Positions 41,306-50,329 are shown, counted from the stretch's first letter. The stretch: 64,000 nucleotides of DNA from Actinacidiphila oryziradicis (GCF_005047355.1 NZ_SUMC01000025.1:62001-126000); one strand, 5' to 3'. The notes: generated by a model not told the origin, from the letters alone. Numbers and translations are program-made.

Positions 41306-44041
41306 GTGCGCATACGCATCAGCAAGCTCAGAACTGTCGCCGCAGCGGCGCTCATCGCACTCGGAACCACCTTAGTCTTACCTCTCCCTCAGGCGGCGAA
41401 CGCCGCCACCACCACCGACTACTGCCAGTCGCAGTGTTCCGACATCCTGCCTCCCGGCGAGAACGGCAACGCCACCCTCGCCCAGATCCTGCTCAACCAG
41501 ACGCTCGGCATCGAGCCCAGCCACGCCGAGGACCAGCTCGGGCCCTACGCCAACCTGGCAACCGGCTATCAGACCCTCACCAACTCGACCATCAGCAACT
41601 TCTTCAACGACTCCTCCTTCGGTGTCACGTCCAGCCAGGTCGCCTCGACGGAGACGCCGCGCAGCGATGTGACGATCGTCCGCGACAAGGCGACCGGAGT
41701 GCCGCACATCACCGGCACCACCCGCTCCGGCACCGAGTACGGCGCCGGTTACGCCGCGGGCGAGGACCGGCTCTGGATGATGGATCTCTTCCGTCATGTC
41801 GGGCGCGGCAACCTGACCTCGTTCGCGGGCGGGGCGCTGGCCAACCAAGGCCTTGAGCAGGAGTTCTACCGGGTGGCCCCGTACACCGAGGCCGACCTCC
41901 AGGCGCAGATCGACTACATCTCGGCGAACAACGGCACCCGCGGCACGCAGGCGCTGGCCGACGCCCAGTCGTACATCGACGGCATCAACGCCTACATCGA
42001 CGCCTCCGACAGTGGCCGCTACTTCCCCGGCGAGTATGTGCTCACCGGTCACAAGGACTCCATCACCAACGCCGGCACCATCGACCACTTCAAGCTCACC
42101 GACCTGATCGCGCTGGCCTCCGTCATCGGCGCGCTCTTCGGTTCGGGCGGCGGTGGCGAAGTCCAGAACGCGGTGTCCCTGCTGGACGCACAGCAGCAGT
42201 ACGGCGTCACCGCGGGCACCAAGGCCTGGGAGTCCTTCCGCGAGCGCAACGACCCCGAGGCCGTCCTCACCGTCCACGACGGTTCGAGCTTCCCGTACGC
42301 CACCGAACCGGCCAGCCCGCAGGGCGAGGCGCTGCCCGACTCCGGATCGGTGACCGAGGAACCACTTCTGTACAACAAGACCGGCAGCGCGGCCACCAGC
42401 ACCGCCTCCGCCGCTTCGGCGGCGGCGGCCGTAACCAGCCTGACCGCCCAGAAGACCGGTATGTCCAACGCCCTCGTGGTCAGCGGCGCGCACACCGCCA
42501 GCGGCCACCCCGTCGCCGTCTTCGGGCCTCAGACCGGCTACTTCGCACCGCAGCTGCTCATGCTCGAGGAACTGCAGGGTCCGGGCATCAGTTCGCGGGG
42601 CGCGGCCTTCGCGGGACTGAGCATGTACGTGGAGCTGGGCCGCGGCCAGGACTACTCCTGGAGCGCCACGTCCGCGATGCAGGATGTCACCGACACCTAC
42701 GCCGTCCAGCTCTGCACGGACGACTACCACTACCTCTACCACGGCACCTGCACCGCCATGGAGAAGCTGACGCAGACCAACGCCTGGACCCCGACGACCG
42801 CCGACTCCACCGCCGCCGGCGGCTACACGATGGTGGTCTACCGCACCAAGTACGGACTGGTGCAGGACAGGGCGACGATCGGTGGCGTGAAGGTCGCGTA
42901 CACCTCGCTGAGAACCTCGTACATGCACGAGGCGGACTCGATCGTCGGCTTCCAGATGCTCAACGACCCGGGCTATGTGACCAGTCCGGCGACCTTCCAG
43001 TCGGCCGCGAGCCACATCAACTACACCTTCAACTGGTTCTACGTGGACTCGACCCACACCGCCTACTACAACAGCGGCAACAACCCGGTCCGCGCCACCG
43101 GGGTGGCCGCCGACCTCCCGGTCTGGGGCCAACCCGCGTACGAGTGGTCGGGCTGGGACCCGGTGACCAACGCCGCCACCTACACCCCGGCCGCGCAGCA
43201 TCCGCAATCCGTCGACCAGGACTACTACATCTCCTGGAACAACAAACAGGCGAAGGACTACGATTCGGCGGGCTTCGGCTACGGCTCCGTGCACCGCGCG
43301 AGCCTGCTCGACGCCAGGGTGAAGAAGCTGGTCGCGGCGGGCGGCGTCACCCGCGCCCTGCTCGTCAAGGCCATGTCCGACGCCTCCCTGACCGACCTGC
43401 GCGCTGAGGACGTACTGCCGGACATCCTCAGGGTGATCAACAGCCAGACCGTCACCGATTCCTCGCTCGCCACCGCCGTGTCGCAGCTGACGGCCTGGGT
43501 GACGGCGGGCAGCAAGCGCACCGAGACCTCGGCCGGCTCCCAGACCTACGCCAACGCCACCGCGATCCAGACCCTGGACGCCTGGTGGCCGCTGCTGGTC
43601 AAAGCCGAGTTCCAGCCTGGTCTCGGCAGCGACCTGTACACCGCGCTGACCGGCGACCTGACGATCGACGAGTCACCGTCCACGGCGCACGGGCCGACCG
43701 GTTCGCACGCCGGCAGCTCCTTCCAGTACGGCTGGTGGTCCTACGTCGACAAGGACCTGCGTTCGGTCCTCGGCGATACGGTCAGCGGTGGCCTGAGCCA
43801 GTCGTACTGCGGCAGCGGCAGCCTGTCCGCCTGCCGGGACACGCTGCTCAGCACCCTCAAGACGGCCATCGGGGAATCCGCTGCCACGGTGTACCCCGGT
43901 GACACCACCTGCAGTGCCGGCGCCCAGTGGTGTGCCGACTCGATCGTCCAGCGGACGCTGGGCGGCATCAAGCACTACAACATCAGCTGGCAGAACCGGC
44001 CGACGTTCCAGCAGGTCGTGGAGTTCCCGGCGCACCGCTGA
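41306..44041 (+). CDS. Secreted penicillin acylase family protein (Ntn hydrolase)
   Basis: The 911-residue precursor has a signal peptide ending AANA. An alpha-chain-like N-terminal part includes DVTIVRDKATGVPHITGTTRSGTEYGAGYAAGEDRLWMMDLFRHVGRG, typical of the family. The linker is about residues 340-386. The beta chain should begin at Ser387 (GMSNALVVSGAHTASGHPV) after self-cleavage; serine is the Ntn nucleophile. Cysteines near the C-terminus could form disulfides. Enzymes of this type cleave N-acyl bonds of beta-lactams, acyl-homoserine lactones or lipopeptides outside the cell. GGGAGGAG precedes the GTG start. A strong terminator hairpin follows. Confidence 0.9.
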   Translation: MRIRISKLRTVAAAALIALGTTLVLPLPQAANAATTTDYCQSQCSDILPPGENGNATLAQILLNQTLGIEPSHAEDQLGPYANLATGYQTLTNSTISNFFNDSSFGVTSSQVASTETPRSDVTIVRDKATGVPHITGTTRSGTEYGAGYAAGEDRLWMMDLFRHVGRGNLTSFAGGALANQGLEQEFYRVAPYTEADLQAQIDYISANNGTRGTQALADAQSYIDGINAYIDASDSGRYFPGEYVLTGHKDSITNAGTIDHFKLTDLIALASVIGALFGSGGGGEVQNAVSLLDAQQQYGVTAGTKAWESFRERNDPEAVLTVHDGSSFPYATEPASPQGEALPDSGSVTEEPLLYNKTGSAATSTASAASAAAAVTSLTAQKTGMSNALVVSGAHTASGHPVAVFGPQTGYFAPQLLMLEELQGPGISSRGAAFAGLSMYVELGRGQDYSWSATSAMQDVTDTYAVQLCTDDYHYLYHGTCTAMEKLTQTNAWTPTTADSTAAGGYTMVVYRTKYGLVQDRATIGGVKVAYTSLRTSYMHEADSIVGFQMLNDPGYVTSPATFQSAASHINYTFNWFYVDSTHTAYYNSGNNPVRATGVAADLPVWGQPAYEWSGWDPVTNAATYTPAAQHPQSVDQDYYISWNNKQAKDYDSAGFGYGSVHRASLLDARVKKLVAAGGVTRALLVKAMSDASLTDLRAEDVLPDILRVINSQTVTDSSLATAVSQLTAWVTAGSKRTETSAGSQTYANATAIQTLDAWWPLLVKAEFQPGLGSDLYTALTGDLTIDESPSTAHGPTGSHAGSSFQYGWWSYVDKDLRSVLGDTVSGGLSQSYCGSGSLSACRDTLLSTLKTAIGESAATVYPGDTTCSAGAQWCADSIVQRTLGGIKHYNISWQNRPTFQQVVEFPAHR

Positions 44042-44062
44042 CCCGGTGCGGTGACTTACGTA

Positions 44063-44098
44063 CGGGCCGGATCACGCCTCAGTGCGCGATCCGGCCCG
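44063..44098 (+). terminator. Terminator hairpin after the penicillin-acylase-like gene
   Basis: CGGGCCGGATC (44063-44073) pairs with GATCCGGCCCG (44088-44098) as a perfect 11-base stem, extended by inner CGC/GCG pairs. Confidence 0.8.
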
Positions 44099-44152
44099 CA
44101 CGCCACGCGACACGAGCGGCTGATGCCCGCGGCTCCTTCCCCGGATGTGACC

Positions 44153-44166
44153 GACCGCTTAGTATG
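44153..44166. promoter_or_regulatory. Candidate TetR operator upstream of the SDR gene
   Basis: GACCGCTTAGTATG matches 11 of 14 positions of the palindrome core at 44970-44987. It lies 36 bases upstream of the SDR start, a repressor position. Confidence 0.5.
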
Positions 44167-44202
44167 TGAGCCAAGCCGGTCCGAGCCCAGGGAGAAACGA
44201 CG

Positions 44203-44967
44203 ATGGTGGAAGTGCTGCGCGATGCCGGGGTGGTCGTCACCGGAGCCGGCGGCGGCATCGGAGCCGCACTGGCCCGCCGGTTCGCCGATGAGGGCGCACG
44301 AGTCGTGGTCAATGACCTAGACGCCGGCGCGGCCGAACAGGTCGCGGCAGAGATCGGCGGCACAGCCGTAGCCGGGGACGCCTCCGGGATCGTGGCCGAG
44401 GCCCGCGAAGCGCTCGGCGGCACGATCGACATCTTCTGTGCCAACGCCGGAGTCGGCACCGGCGGCGGTCCCGAGACCGATGACGAGGTATGGCTCCAGG
44501 CCTGGGACGTCAATGTCATGGCGCATGTGCGAGCCACCCGTGAGCTGCTGCCCCAATGGCTGGACAGGGGCAGTGGCCGCTTCATCGCCACCGTGTCGGC
44601 GGCCGGGCTGCTCACGATGATCGGCGCGGCGCCCTACTCCGTCACCAAGCACGGCGCGCTCGCCTTCGCCGAGTGGCTGGCCCTCACGTACCGCCATCGC
44701 GGCATCCGGGTGCACGCCGTATGCCCCCAGGGCGTCCGCACCGACATGCTGCGCGCCTCCGGCGCGGCCGGAGAGCTGGTGCTCGCGCCGACCGCCATCG
44801 AGCCGGAGGAGGTGGCCGAGGCGGTGCTCCAGGGGATCGCGGACGAACGGTTCCTGATCCTCCCGCACCCCGAGGCGGGGAAGTACTACGCGGCGCGTGC
44901 CACGGACACCGATCGCTGGATCGACAGCATGAACCGCCTGCAGCAGAAGCTGGAGCACTCCGGCTAG
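44203..44967 (+). CDS. Short-chain dehydrogenase/reductase
   Basis: This 254-residue classical SDR has the cofactor motif TGAGGGIG (residues about 13-20), Asp in VVNDLDAG suggesting NAD, and the NAG motif ANAGVG. The catalytic residues are Ser132, Tyr145 and Lys149 (YSVTK). It reduces or oxidises a hydroxy or keto group. A TetR gene with the palindrome 44970-44987 follows directly, then a quinone oxidoreductase. The acyl-CoA dehydrogenase-phosphotransferase pair converges from the right. The set may degrade a branched or hydroxylated acyl-CoA. Confidence 0.92.
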   Translation: MVEVLRDAGVVVTGAGGGIGAALARRFADEGARVVVNDLDAGAAEQVAAEIGGTAVAGDASGIVAEAREALGGTIDIFCANAGVGTGGGPETDDEVWLQAWDVNVMAHVRATRELLPQWLDRGSGRFIATVSAAGLLTMIGAAPYSVTKHGALAFAEWLALTYRHRGIRVHAVCPQGVRTDMLRASGAAGELVLAPTAIEPEEVAEAVLQGIADERFLILPHPEAGKYYAARATDTDRWIDSMNRLQQKLEHSG

Positions 44968-44969
44968 TG

Positions 44970-45023
44970 GCATACCGCTCGGTATGCTGGGCGGCGCGCC
45001 GGTACGCAGAACGGAGTACCGGC
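44970..45023. promoter_or_regulatory. Two inverted repeats upstream of a TetR gene
   Basis: GCATACCG-CT-CGGTATGC (44970-44987) is a perfect palindrome, likely the TetR operator. GCCGGTAC (44998-45005) pairs with GTACCGGC (45016-45023), a second dyad. Both lie in the 74-base gap between the SDR and TetR genes. Confidence 0.72.
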
Positions 45024-45041
45024 ACGGAGAAAGGGCCGGTC

Positions 45042-45638
45042 ATGGCACGAACCACCACCCCCAAAGCGACCGCTGTTCCCCAGCGGCTGCTCGCCGAAGC
45101 CACCCGGCTCTTCGCCGAACGCGGATACGACCGGACCTCGGTGCAGGAGATCGTCGAGGCGGCCGGGGTGACCAAGGGCGCGCTCTACCACTACTTCGGC
45201 AGCAAGGACGATCTCCTCCACGAGATCTACGCGCGGGTGCTCCGGCTCCAGCTGGAGCGCCTGGAGGCGATCGCGGTCAAGGACGAGAAGGTGTCGCAGC
45301 GGCTCCTCGAGGCCGCCGCCGATGTCGTGTCCACCAGTATCGCCAACCTCGACGACAGCAAGATCTTCTTCCGGTCCATGCACCAGCTGAGCCCGGAGAA
45401 GCAGAAGGCGGTGCGCGCCGAACGCCGCCGCTACCACGAGAAATTCCGCGCCCTGGTCGAGGAGGGCCAGCGCGACGGGGCGTTCCGGGCCGAGCTCCGC
45501 CCGGACCTCGTCGTCGACTTCTTCTTCGGCTCGGTGCACCACCTCGGCCTCTGGTACCGCGAGGGCGGACCGCTCTCCGCCGAGCAGGTGGCCGCGGATT
45601 TCGCAGACCTGCTGCTGTACTCCGTACGGCAGCCCTGA
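45042..45638 (+). CDS. TetR family regulator
   Basis: The 198-residue protein has the TetR DNA-binding domain LLAEATRLFAERGYDRTSVQEIVEAAGVTKGALYHYFGSKDDLLHEIY at about residues 18-64. The C-terminal region (QRDGAFRAELRPDLVVDFFFGSVHHLGLWY) resembles acyl-CoA-responsive members. It is encoded between the SDR and quinone oxidoreductase genes on the same strand. The palindrome just upstream, with related sites before the SDR and near the phosphotransferase, suggests it controls all of these. GGAGAAAGGG precedes ATG 45042. Confidence 0.9.
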   Translation: MARTTTPKATAVPQRLLAEATRLFAERGYDRTSVQEIVEAAGVTKGALYHYFGSKDDLLHEIYARVLRLQLERLEAIAVKDEKVSQRLLEAAADVVSTSIANLDDSKIFFRSMHQLSPEKQKAVRAERRRYHEKFRALVEEGQRDGAFRAELRPDLVVDFFFGSVHHLGLWYREGGPLSAEQVAADFADLLLYSVRQP

Positions 45639-45655
45639 CCCGGATGGAGCCGCAA

Positions 45656-46639
45656 GTGAAGGCATGGCGTGTGCACAAGAACGGGGAACCGCGCGAGGCG
45701 ATGCGCCTCGACGAGATCCCCGACCCCCAGCCCGGCCCCGGCGAAGTGCTGCTACGGGTGCGTGCCGCCAACGTCAACTTCCCTGACGCGCTGCTGTGCC
45801 GCGGCCACTACCAGATACGACCGCCCCTGCCCTTCACCCCCGGCGTCGAGCTGTGCGGCGAGGTGCTGGCGCTCGGCGAGGGAGTAACGGGGCCCGAACC
45901 CGGCACTCGCGTCATCACCCCGGCCGCGCTTCCCCACGGGGCCTTCGCCGAACTGGCCGTAGTCCCGGCCGCCGGTGTCCTCCCCGCACCCGGGGCGCTC
46001 GATGACGCCGAGGCCGCAGCCCTTCACATCGGGTACCAGACGGGGTGGTTCGGACTGCACCGCCGGGCCGCGCTTCAGCCCGGCGAGACGCTGCTCGTAC
46101 ACGCCGCCGCGGGCGGCGTCGGCAGCGCTGCCGTCCAGCTCGGCAAGGCTTCGGGCGCGACGGTCATCGGCGTCGTCGGCGGCCCGGCGAAGGCCAAAGT
46201 GGCGCACGATCTGGGCGCTGACATCGTCGTGGACCGGCACAGCGAAGACTTCGTCGCAGTCGTCAAGGAGGCCACCGGCGGCCGTGGCGCCGACGTGGTC
46301 TACGACCCGGTCGGCGGTGACGCCTACGCCAAGTCCGTCAAGTGCATAGCCTTTGAGGGCCGGATCGTGGTGATCGGCTTCACCAGCGGCACGATTCCGG
46401 CGCCCGCGCTCAACCACGCCCTCGTGAAGAACTACTCGATCCTCGGCCTGCACTGGGGCCTGTACAACACGTACGACCCCGCTGCGATCCGGCGCTGCCA
46501 CGACGAGCTCACCCGCCTCGCCGCCGAGGGTACGGTTAAGCCGCTGGTCAGCGAACGCGTCGCGTTTGAAGGCGCGGCCGATGCGGTCCAGCGTGTTGCC
46601 GACGGCGTGACGACGGGCCGTGTGGTCATCCTGCCCTAA
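45656..46639 (+). CDS. NADPH:quinone oxidoreductase family protein
   Basis: This 327-residue MDR enzyme lacks zinc ligands and has the quinone-oxidoreductase NADPH motif VHAAAGGVGSAAVQLGKASGATVIG, plus VNFPDALLCRGHYQIRPPLPFTPGVELCGEV in the catalytic domain. It transfers hydride to quinones or enones. Members near acyl-CoA dehydrogenases often act as enoyl reductases in catabolism. GTG 45656 is chosen because GGAG lies six bases upstream; an ATG at 45644 lacks a site. It follows the TetR gene by 17 bases, so they are probably one operon. Dispersed repeats begin about 70 bases after its stop. Confidence 0.9.
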   Translation: MKAWRVHKNGEPREAMRLDEIPDPQPGPGEVLLRVRAANVNFPDALLCRGHYQIRPPLPFTPGVELCGEVLALGEGVTGPEPGTRVITPAALPHGAFAELAVVPAAGVLPAPGALDDAEAAALHIGYQTGWFGLHRRAALQPGETLLVHAAAGGVGSAAVQLGKASGATVIGVVGGPAKAKVAHDLGADIVVDRHSEDFVAVVKEATGGRGADVVYDPVGGDAYAKSVKCIAFEGRIVVIGFTSGTIPAPALNHALVKNYSILGLHWGLYNTYDPAAIRRCHDELTRLAAEGTVKPLVSERVAFEGAADAVQRVADGVTTGRVVILP

Positions 46640-47134
46640 CGGGCTCTGCCTGCGCCGGGGGCGCCCGGTATGGCTTGCGCGCCGTCTGCGGTGGTTGCCG
46701 TTTCCGTCCTCAAACGCCGGACGGGCTGGGTTTTCGTGCCCTGCGCCGTTGTGCGGGTGCGCTTTGTTCGGTGGCGGGGCGTTGCTTCTACGGTTTCCGC
46801 CACGGCGAGGCGGTCACGCGCTCATGCGGCCGGGAGGGGACGCGCCGGGGTGTCCCCGCAGGGGACGAGCGCGTGCACCCCGGGCAAGCGTGCTGCGGAC
46901 CCGCACGCGCGAGCCCCGAGGAGATCACCCCACAGCGGCCCCGACCCCCACCACCACATGGCGTGGCGGCACGCACGACCACCCAGCCCGTCCGGCGTTT
47001 GTGGGGGCACCTCCTGGGGTCCCGGCCGAGGGCTGGGGGAGGTAGCTGGGGGAGGAGCGGCACCCCCGGCAGAGGGGAAGCAACCCGCGCCGGGGGTACC
47101 AGGCACCGCACCGGCCAGCCCGGCGAGGGCTACG
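46640..47134. repeat. Intergenic mosaic of dispersed repeats, including one 79-bp copy
   Basis: This gap of about 490 bases has no gene. A block at 46707-46734 continuing to about 46780 closely matches the reverse complement of the region left of 63163. The block 46983-47004 is the reverse of that core. 47001-47055 matches 21602-21660, sharing an exact 25-base part (47031-47055 with 21635-21659). Finally 47056-47134 is the reverse complement of 56146-56224 with about three changes over 79 bases. It reaches the stop codon of the acyl-CoA dehydrogenase gene on its right. Confidence 0.8.
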
Positions 47135-48344
47135 CCAGGCGCCGCAGTTCGCGCCGGGCCAGGGACCGCTTGTGGACCTCGTCCGGCCCGTCGGCCAACC
47201 GCAGGGTACGCGCGGCGGCCCACATCTCCGCCAGGGGAAAGTCCTGGCTGACGCCGCCGGCGCCATGCACCTGGACGGCCCGGTCAAGGATCTGCCCAAC
47301 CTTGACCGGGGTCGCGATCTTGATGGCCTGGATCTCGGTGTGGGCACCGCGATTGCCGACGGTGTCCATCAGCCACGCGGTCTTGAGCACCAGGAGCCGC
47401 AGTTGTTCGATCTCGACCCGCGCCTCCGCGATCCACTCCTGCACGACGCCCTGCGCAGCGATCGGCTTGCCGAACGCGACGCGCTCGGACGCCCGTCGGC
47501 ACATCAGCTCGACCGCACGCTCGGCCATGCCGATCAGCCGCATGCAGTGGTGGATCCGACCCGGCCCGAGGCGGGCCTGGGCGATGGCGAACCCGCCGCC
47601 CTCCTCGCCGACCAGGTTCTCGGCCGGGACGCGTACGTTGTCGAAGAGCACCTCGGCGTGGCCGCCGTGGTCTCCGTCGTCGTAGCCGAACACGCGCATG
47701 CCGCGCCGCACATCAACCCCGGGCGTGTCGCGCGGCACCAGGATCATGCTCTGTTGGCGGTGCCGATCCGCCGAGGGGTCCGTCTTGCCCATCACGATGA
47801 AGATCCGGCAGCGCGGATTCATGGCGCCGGAGATGTACCACTTGCGGCCGTTGATGACGTAGTCGTCACCGTCGCGCTCGATCCGCGTCTCGATGTTCGT
47901 GGCGTCGGACGAGGCGACGTCCGGCTCCGTCATCGCGAAGGCCGAGCGGATTTCCCCGGCGAGCAGCGGCTCCAGCCACTGCTTGCGCTGCTGCTCGGTG
48001 CCGAACTCGCTGAGCACTTCCATGTTGCCGGTGTCGGGCGCGGCGCAGTTCAGTGCGGGCGGGGCGAGGTGGAGGCTGCGGCCGGTGATCTCGGCGAGGG
48101 GGGCGTACTGCAGGTTCGTCAGCCCGGCGCCGTTCGTGCCCGGCAGGAACAGATTCCACAGACCGCGCCGCCGCGCCTCGGTCTTGAGTTCCTCGACGAT
48201 GGGGGGCGCGGCCCAGCGGGCGTCGCCCTCGGCGTCCTCGCGTTGCCGGGCGAAGACCGGTTCGGCCGGGTAGACGTGCTCGTCCATGAAGGATTGCAGC
48301 TGCCCGCGCAGCTCCTCGGTGCGTGCGTCGTATGCGAAATCCAT
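47130..48344 (-). CDS. Acyl-CoA dehydrogenase (ACAD10/11-like)
   Basis: The 404-residue flavoenzyme shows the family order of an N-terminal helical domain (EELRGQLQSFMDEHVYPAEPVF), SAFAMTEPDVASSDATNIET flavin motif, WYISGAMNPRCRIFIVMGKTDP and the C-terminal EMWAAARTLRLADGPDEVHKRSLARRELRRL. The usual Glu of the YEGT motif is replaced by a DGPDEVH segment typical of the long-chain/ACAD10-11 group. It oxidises an acyl-CoA. Two bases separate it from the phosphotransferase gene, together resembling the fused ACAD10/11 of animals. Its stop codon is covered by the edge of a 79-base repeat. Confidence 0.9.
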   Translation of the reverse strand: MDFAYDARTEELRGQLQSFMDEHVYPAEPVFARQREDAEGDARWAAPPIVEELKTEARRRGLWNLFLPGTNGAGLTNLQYAPLAEITGRSLHLAPPALNCAAPDTGNMEVLSEFGTEQQRKQWLEPLLAGEIRSAFAMTEPDVASSDATNIETRIERDGDDYVINGRKWYISGAMNPRCRIFIVMGKTDPSADRHRQQSMILVPRDTPGVDVRRGMRVFGYDDGDHGGHAEVLFDNVRVPAENLVGEEGGGFAIAQARLGPGRIHHCMRLIGMAERAVELMCRRASERVAFGKPIAAQGVVQEWIAEARVEIEQLRLLVLKTAWLMDTVGNRGAHTEIQAIKIATPVKVGQILDRAVQVHGAGGVSQDFPLAEMWAAARTLRLADGPDEVHKRSLARRELRRLA

Positions 48345-48346
48345 GG

Positions 48347-49372
48347 TCAGCCTTCCTGAAGGGTGCTCAGGCCGCGGTCGATGAGAGCGGGGACGAGCGC
48401 GCCGATACGGTCGAAACCGGTCCCGACGGTCTGTCCCAGGGTGTAGCGGTAGTGGATGCCCTCGGCGATCACCGCGAGCTTGAAGTACGCGAACGCCGTG
48501 TACCAGGCGACGGCAGAGGTGTTCCGGCCGGACCGTTCGGTGTAGCGGGTGATCAGCTCGGCGGGAGAGGGGTGGCCGGGCGCGCCGCCGCTGGTGGTCA
48601 CGGGAGAGCCGTCGCCCTTCTGCTCGCTGTACATCACGAGCAGCCCGAGGTCGGTGAGCGGGTCGCCCAGGGTGGACATTTCCCAGTCGAGGATGGACTT
48701 GACCTGGTCGTCGGGTCCCACGAGGACGTTGTCCAGCTTGTAATCGCCATGCACGACCGCCGCCGGGCCCGATACGGGCAGCGCCTTCCCGAGCCGTTCC
48801 TGCAGCTCGTCGATGCCCGGCAGCTCCCGGCTGCTGGATGCCGCCAGCTGCTTGCCCCAGCGGCGCAACTGCCGCTCCAGGAAGCCTTCCGGCCGTCCGA
48901 AGTCGCTCAGCCCCACCGCCGCCGGGTCCACCGAGTGCAGCGCGACAAGGGTGTCGACCAGCCCGAGCACCACCCCGCGGGTCCGCTCGGGACCGATCGC
49001 CGCGAGCTCCTCCGCGGTCCGGTACGGGGTGCCGTCCACGAACTCCATGACATAGAACGGCGCACCGATGACGTCGTCGTCCTCGCACAGAAGCACCGCT
49101 TCCGGTACGGGTACGGGCGTGTCGCGCAGCGCGTTGATCACCCGGTGCTCGCGCGCCATGTCGTGTGCCGTGGCGAGTACGTGGCCGAGCGGCGGCCTGC
49201 GCACCACCCATCTCGAGGTGCCGTCGGTAACCGCGTACGTCAGATTCGACCGTCCGCCCTCGATCAGCTCGCCGCGCAGTACGTCCCGTACCAGTCCGGG
49301 ACGCTCGTGGTCGATGTGCTCGCGCAGCCCCGTCAGGTCGAGTCCTGGGAGATGGTTTTCACTCGTCGACAC
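48347..49372 (-). CDS. Phosphotransferase family protein (APH fold, ACAD10/11-associated)
   Basis: The 341-residue kinase-like protein has GGRSNLTYAVTDG near the nucleotide loop, VVRRPPLGHVL with the conserved Lys/Arg region, HGDYKLDNVLVG catalytic loop and ILDWEMSTLGDPLTDL metal loop. In animals and many bacteria this domain is fused or paired with acyl-CoA dehydrogenase and phosphorylates 4-hydroxyacyl-CoA during breakdown of hydroxy acids. Here it is separate but only two bases from the acyl-CoA dehydrogenase gene, which it precedes in the operon. A dyad related to the neighbouring TetR operator lies 56-75 bases upstream of its ATG. Confidence 0.9.
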   Translation of the reverse strand: MSTSENHLPGLDLTGLREHIDHERPGLVRDVLRGELIEGGRSNLTYAVTDGTSRWVVRRPPLGHVLATAHDMAREHRVINALRDTPVPVPEAVLLCEDDDVIGAPFYVMEFVDGTPYRTAEELAAIGPERTRGVVLGLVDTLVALHSVDPAAVGLSDFGRPEGFLERQLRRWGKQLAASSSRELPGIDELQERLGKALPVSGPAAVVHGDYKLDNVLVGPDDQVKSILDWEMSTLGDPLTDLGLLVMYSEQKGDGSPVTTSGGAPGHPSPAELITRYTERSGRNTSAVAWYTAFAYFKLAVIAEGIHYRYTLGQTVGTGFDRIGALVPALIDRGLSTLQEG

Positions 49373-49426
49373 TTCTTCGTGCTCCCCACTGTTCTCCGTC
49401 CACCGGAAAACATCATGTCCGACTCA

Positions 49427-50251
49427 TCATGCCGACCGGTCGGTATGTAGTCCAGTGCCCGTCCAGTCCGGTCCCGAGCCACCGGTGGCCGGCGGGGCGG
49501 CGGCCTCGATCTTGGCGCGGGTGGCCAGCATGACCTCGGCGATCTCACGTTCGTGCTGTGGCGTCAGCCGGGCGACCGGCACGGAGCAGCTGATCGCGTC
49601 CACCGCTGGGGTCGCGTAGCGCAGGGCGAAGCCGAAGCCCACGATGCCGACTACGCCCTCCTCGCGCTCGATCGCGTAACCACGGACGCGGACCTGGTCC
49701 AGCTGGGCGGTGAGTGCCGCGCGGTTCCGGACGGTGTGCGGAGTCAGCTGCCGCAGCGGGTCCGCGGGGAGGGCGGCGTCGTCCCGCTCGGCGAGCAGGG
49801 CCTTGCCGAGTGCCGCGACGTGGGACGGCATGCGCCGCCCGACGCGGCTCCAGGTGCGCAGGTACTGGCGGGATTCGCGGGTGGCGAGGTAGACGATGTC
49901 GTCGCCGTCGAGACGGGCGAAGTGAATGGTCTCGCCCAGCGATTCGGCGGCCTCGTCGATGAAGGGCCGGACGAGTTCGACGCGGGGGTCGGAGTCGATA
50001 TAGCTGGTGCCGACGAGCAGGGCGTGGATGCCGATGCCGTAGAGCGATCCGGTGGCATCGGTGCGGACCCAGCCGCGGGCGATGAGGGTCTGCAGCAGGG
50101 CGTAGAGGCTGCTGCGCGGCACGTCCAGCTCCTCGGCGAGTTCGCGCAGGCGGGCCGGCCGGTTGTCGCGGGCGGCGAGGAGTTCCAGCAGGTCGACGGT
50201 GCGGGCCGCCGATTTCACTTCGCGCACGCCGCGCGGCTCGGGGTCGGACAT
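49427..50251 (-). CDS. IclR family transcriptional regulator
   Basis: The 274-residue protein starts MSDPEPRGVREVKSAARTVDLL. It has the IclR winged helix (ARLRELAEELDVPRSSLYALLQTLIARGWVRTDATGSLYGIG, about residues 33-74) and the C-terminal effector domain with SHVAALGKALLAE and VGIVGFGFALRYATPAVDAISCSVPVARL. It is divergent from the glucarate dehydratase operon, so it is probably the glucarate-responsive regulator. The 20-base dyad 49428-49447 lies within its last codons. Its start is separated by about 85 bases from the promoter with a TTGACG -35. Confidence 0.9.
   Translation of the reverse strand: MSDPEPRGVREVKSAARTVDLLELLAARDNRPARLRELAEELDVPRSSLYALLQTLIARGWVRTDATGSLYGIGIHALLVGTSYIDSDPRVELVRPFIDEAAESLGETIHFARLDGDDIVYLATRESRQYLRTWSRVGRRMPSHVAALGKALLAERDDAALPADPLRQLTPHTVRNRAALTAQLDQVRVRGYAIEREEGVVGIVGFGFALRYATPAVDAISCSVPVARLTPQHEREIAEVMLATRAKIEAAAPPATGGSGPDWTGTGLHTDRSA
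49428..49447. promoter_or_regulatory. Dyad related to the TetR operator, upstream of the phosphotransferase gene
   Basis: CATGCCGACC-GGTCGGTATG has one mismatch between its ten-base arms. It shares half-site CATACCG/CGGTATG with 44970-44987, but with six rather than two bases between the halves. It overlaps the end of the IclR gene. Confidence 0.5.
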
Positions 50252-50300
50252 GGGGTCGATCGTAATGCCGCGGCGACACCGCGGGCCGTTGCGGGAGGTA

Positions 50301-50329
50301 TTGACGTGCCCCTCTTGCACACCTAGTCT
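50301..50329 (+). promoter_or_regulatory. Promoter of the glucarate operon
   Basis: TTGACG (50301-50306) and TAGTCT (50324-50329) are separated by 17 bases, an excellent housekeeping-type pair. Transcription would start near 50336. Confidence 0.7.

Noticed and set aside
41378..43294. 638-codon minus-strand frame within the penicillin-acylase-like gene
   Set aside because: Shadow of a strongly supported gene with clear signal peptide and nucleophile.
47130..49211. One long minus-strand protein of 693 residues joining a kinase-like region and the acyl-CoA dehydrogenase
   Set aside because: The upstream part is the wrong frame of the phosphotransferase gene. True homology to acyl-CoA dehydrogenase starts at 48344, so they are two proteins, not a fusion.
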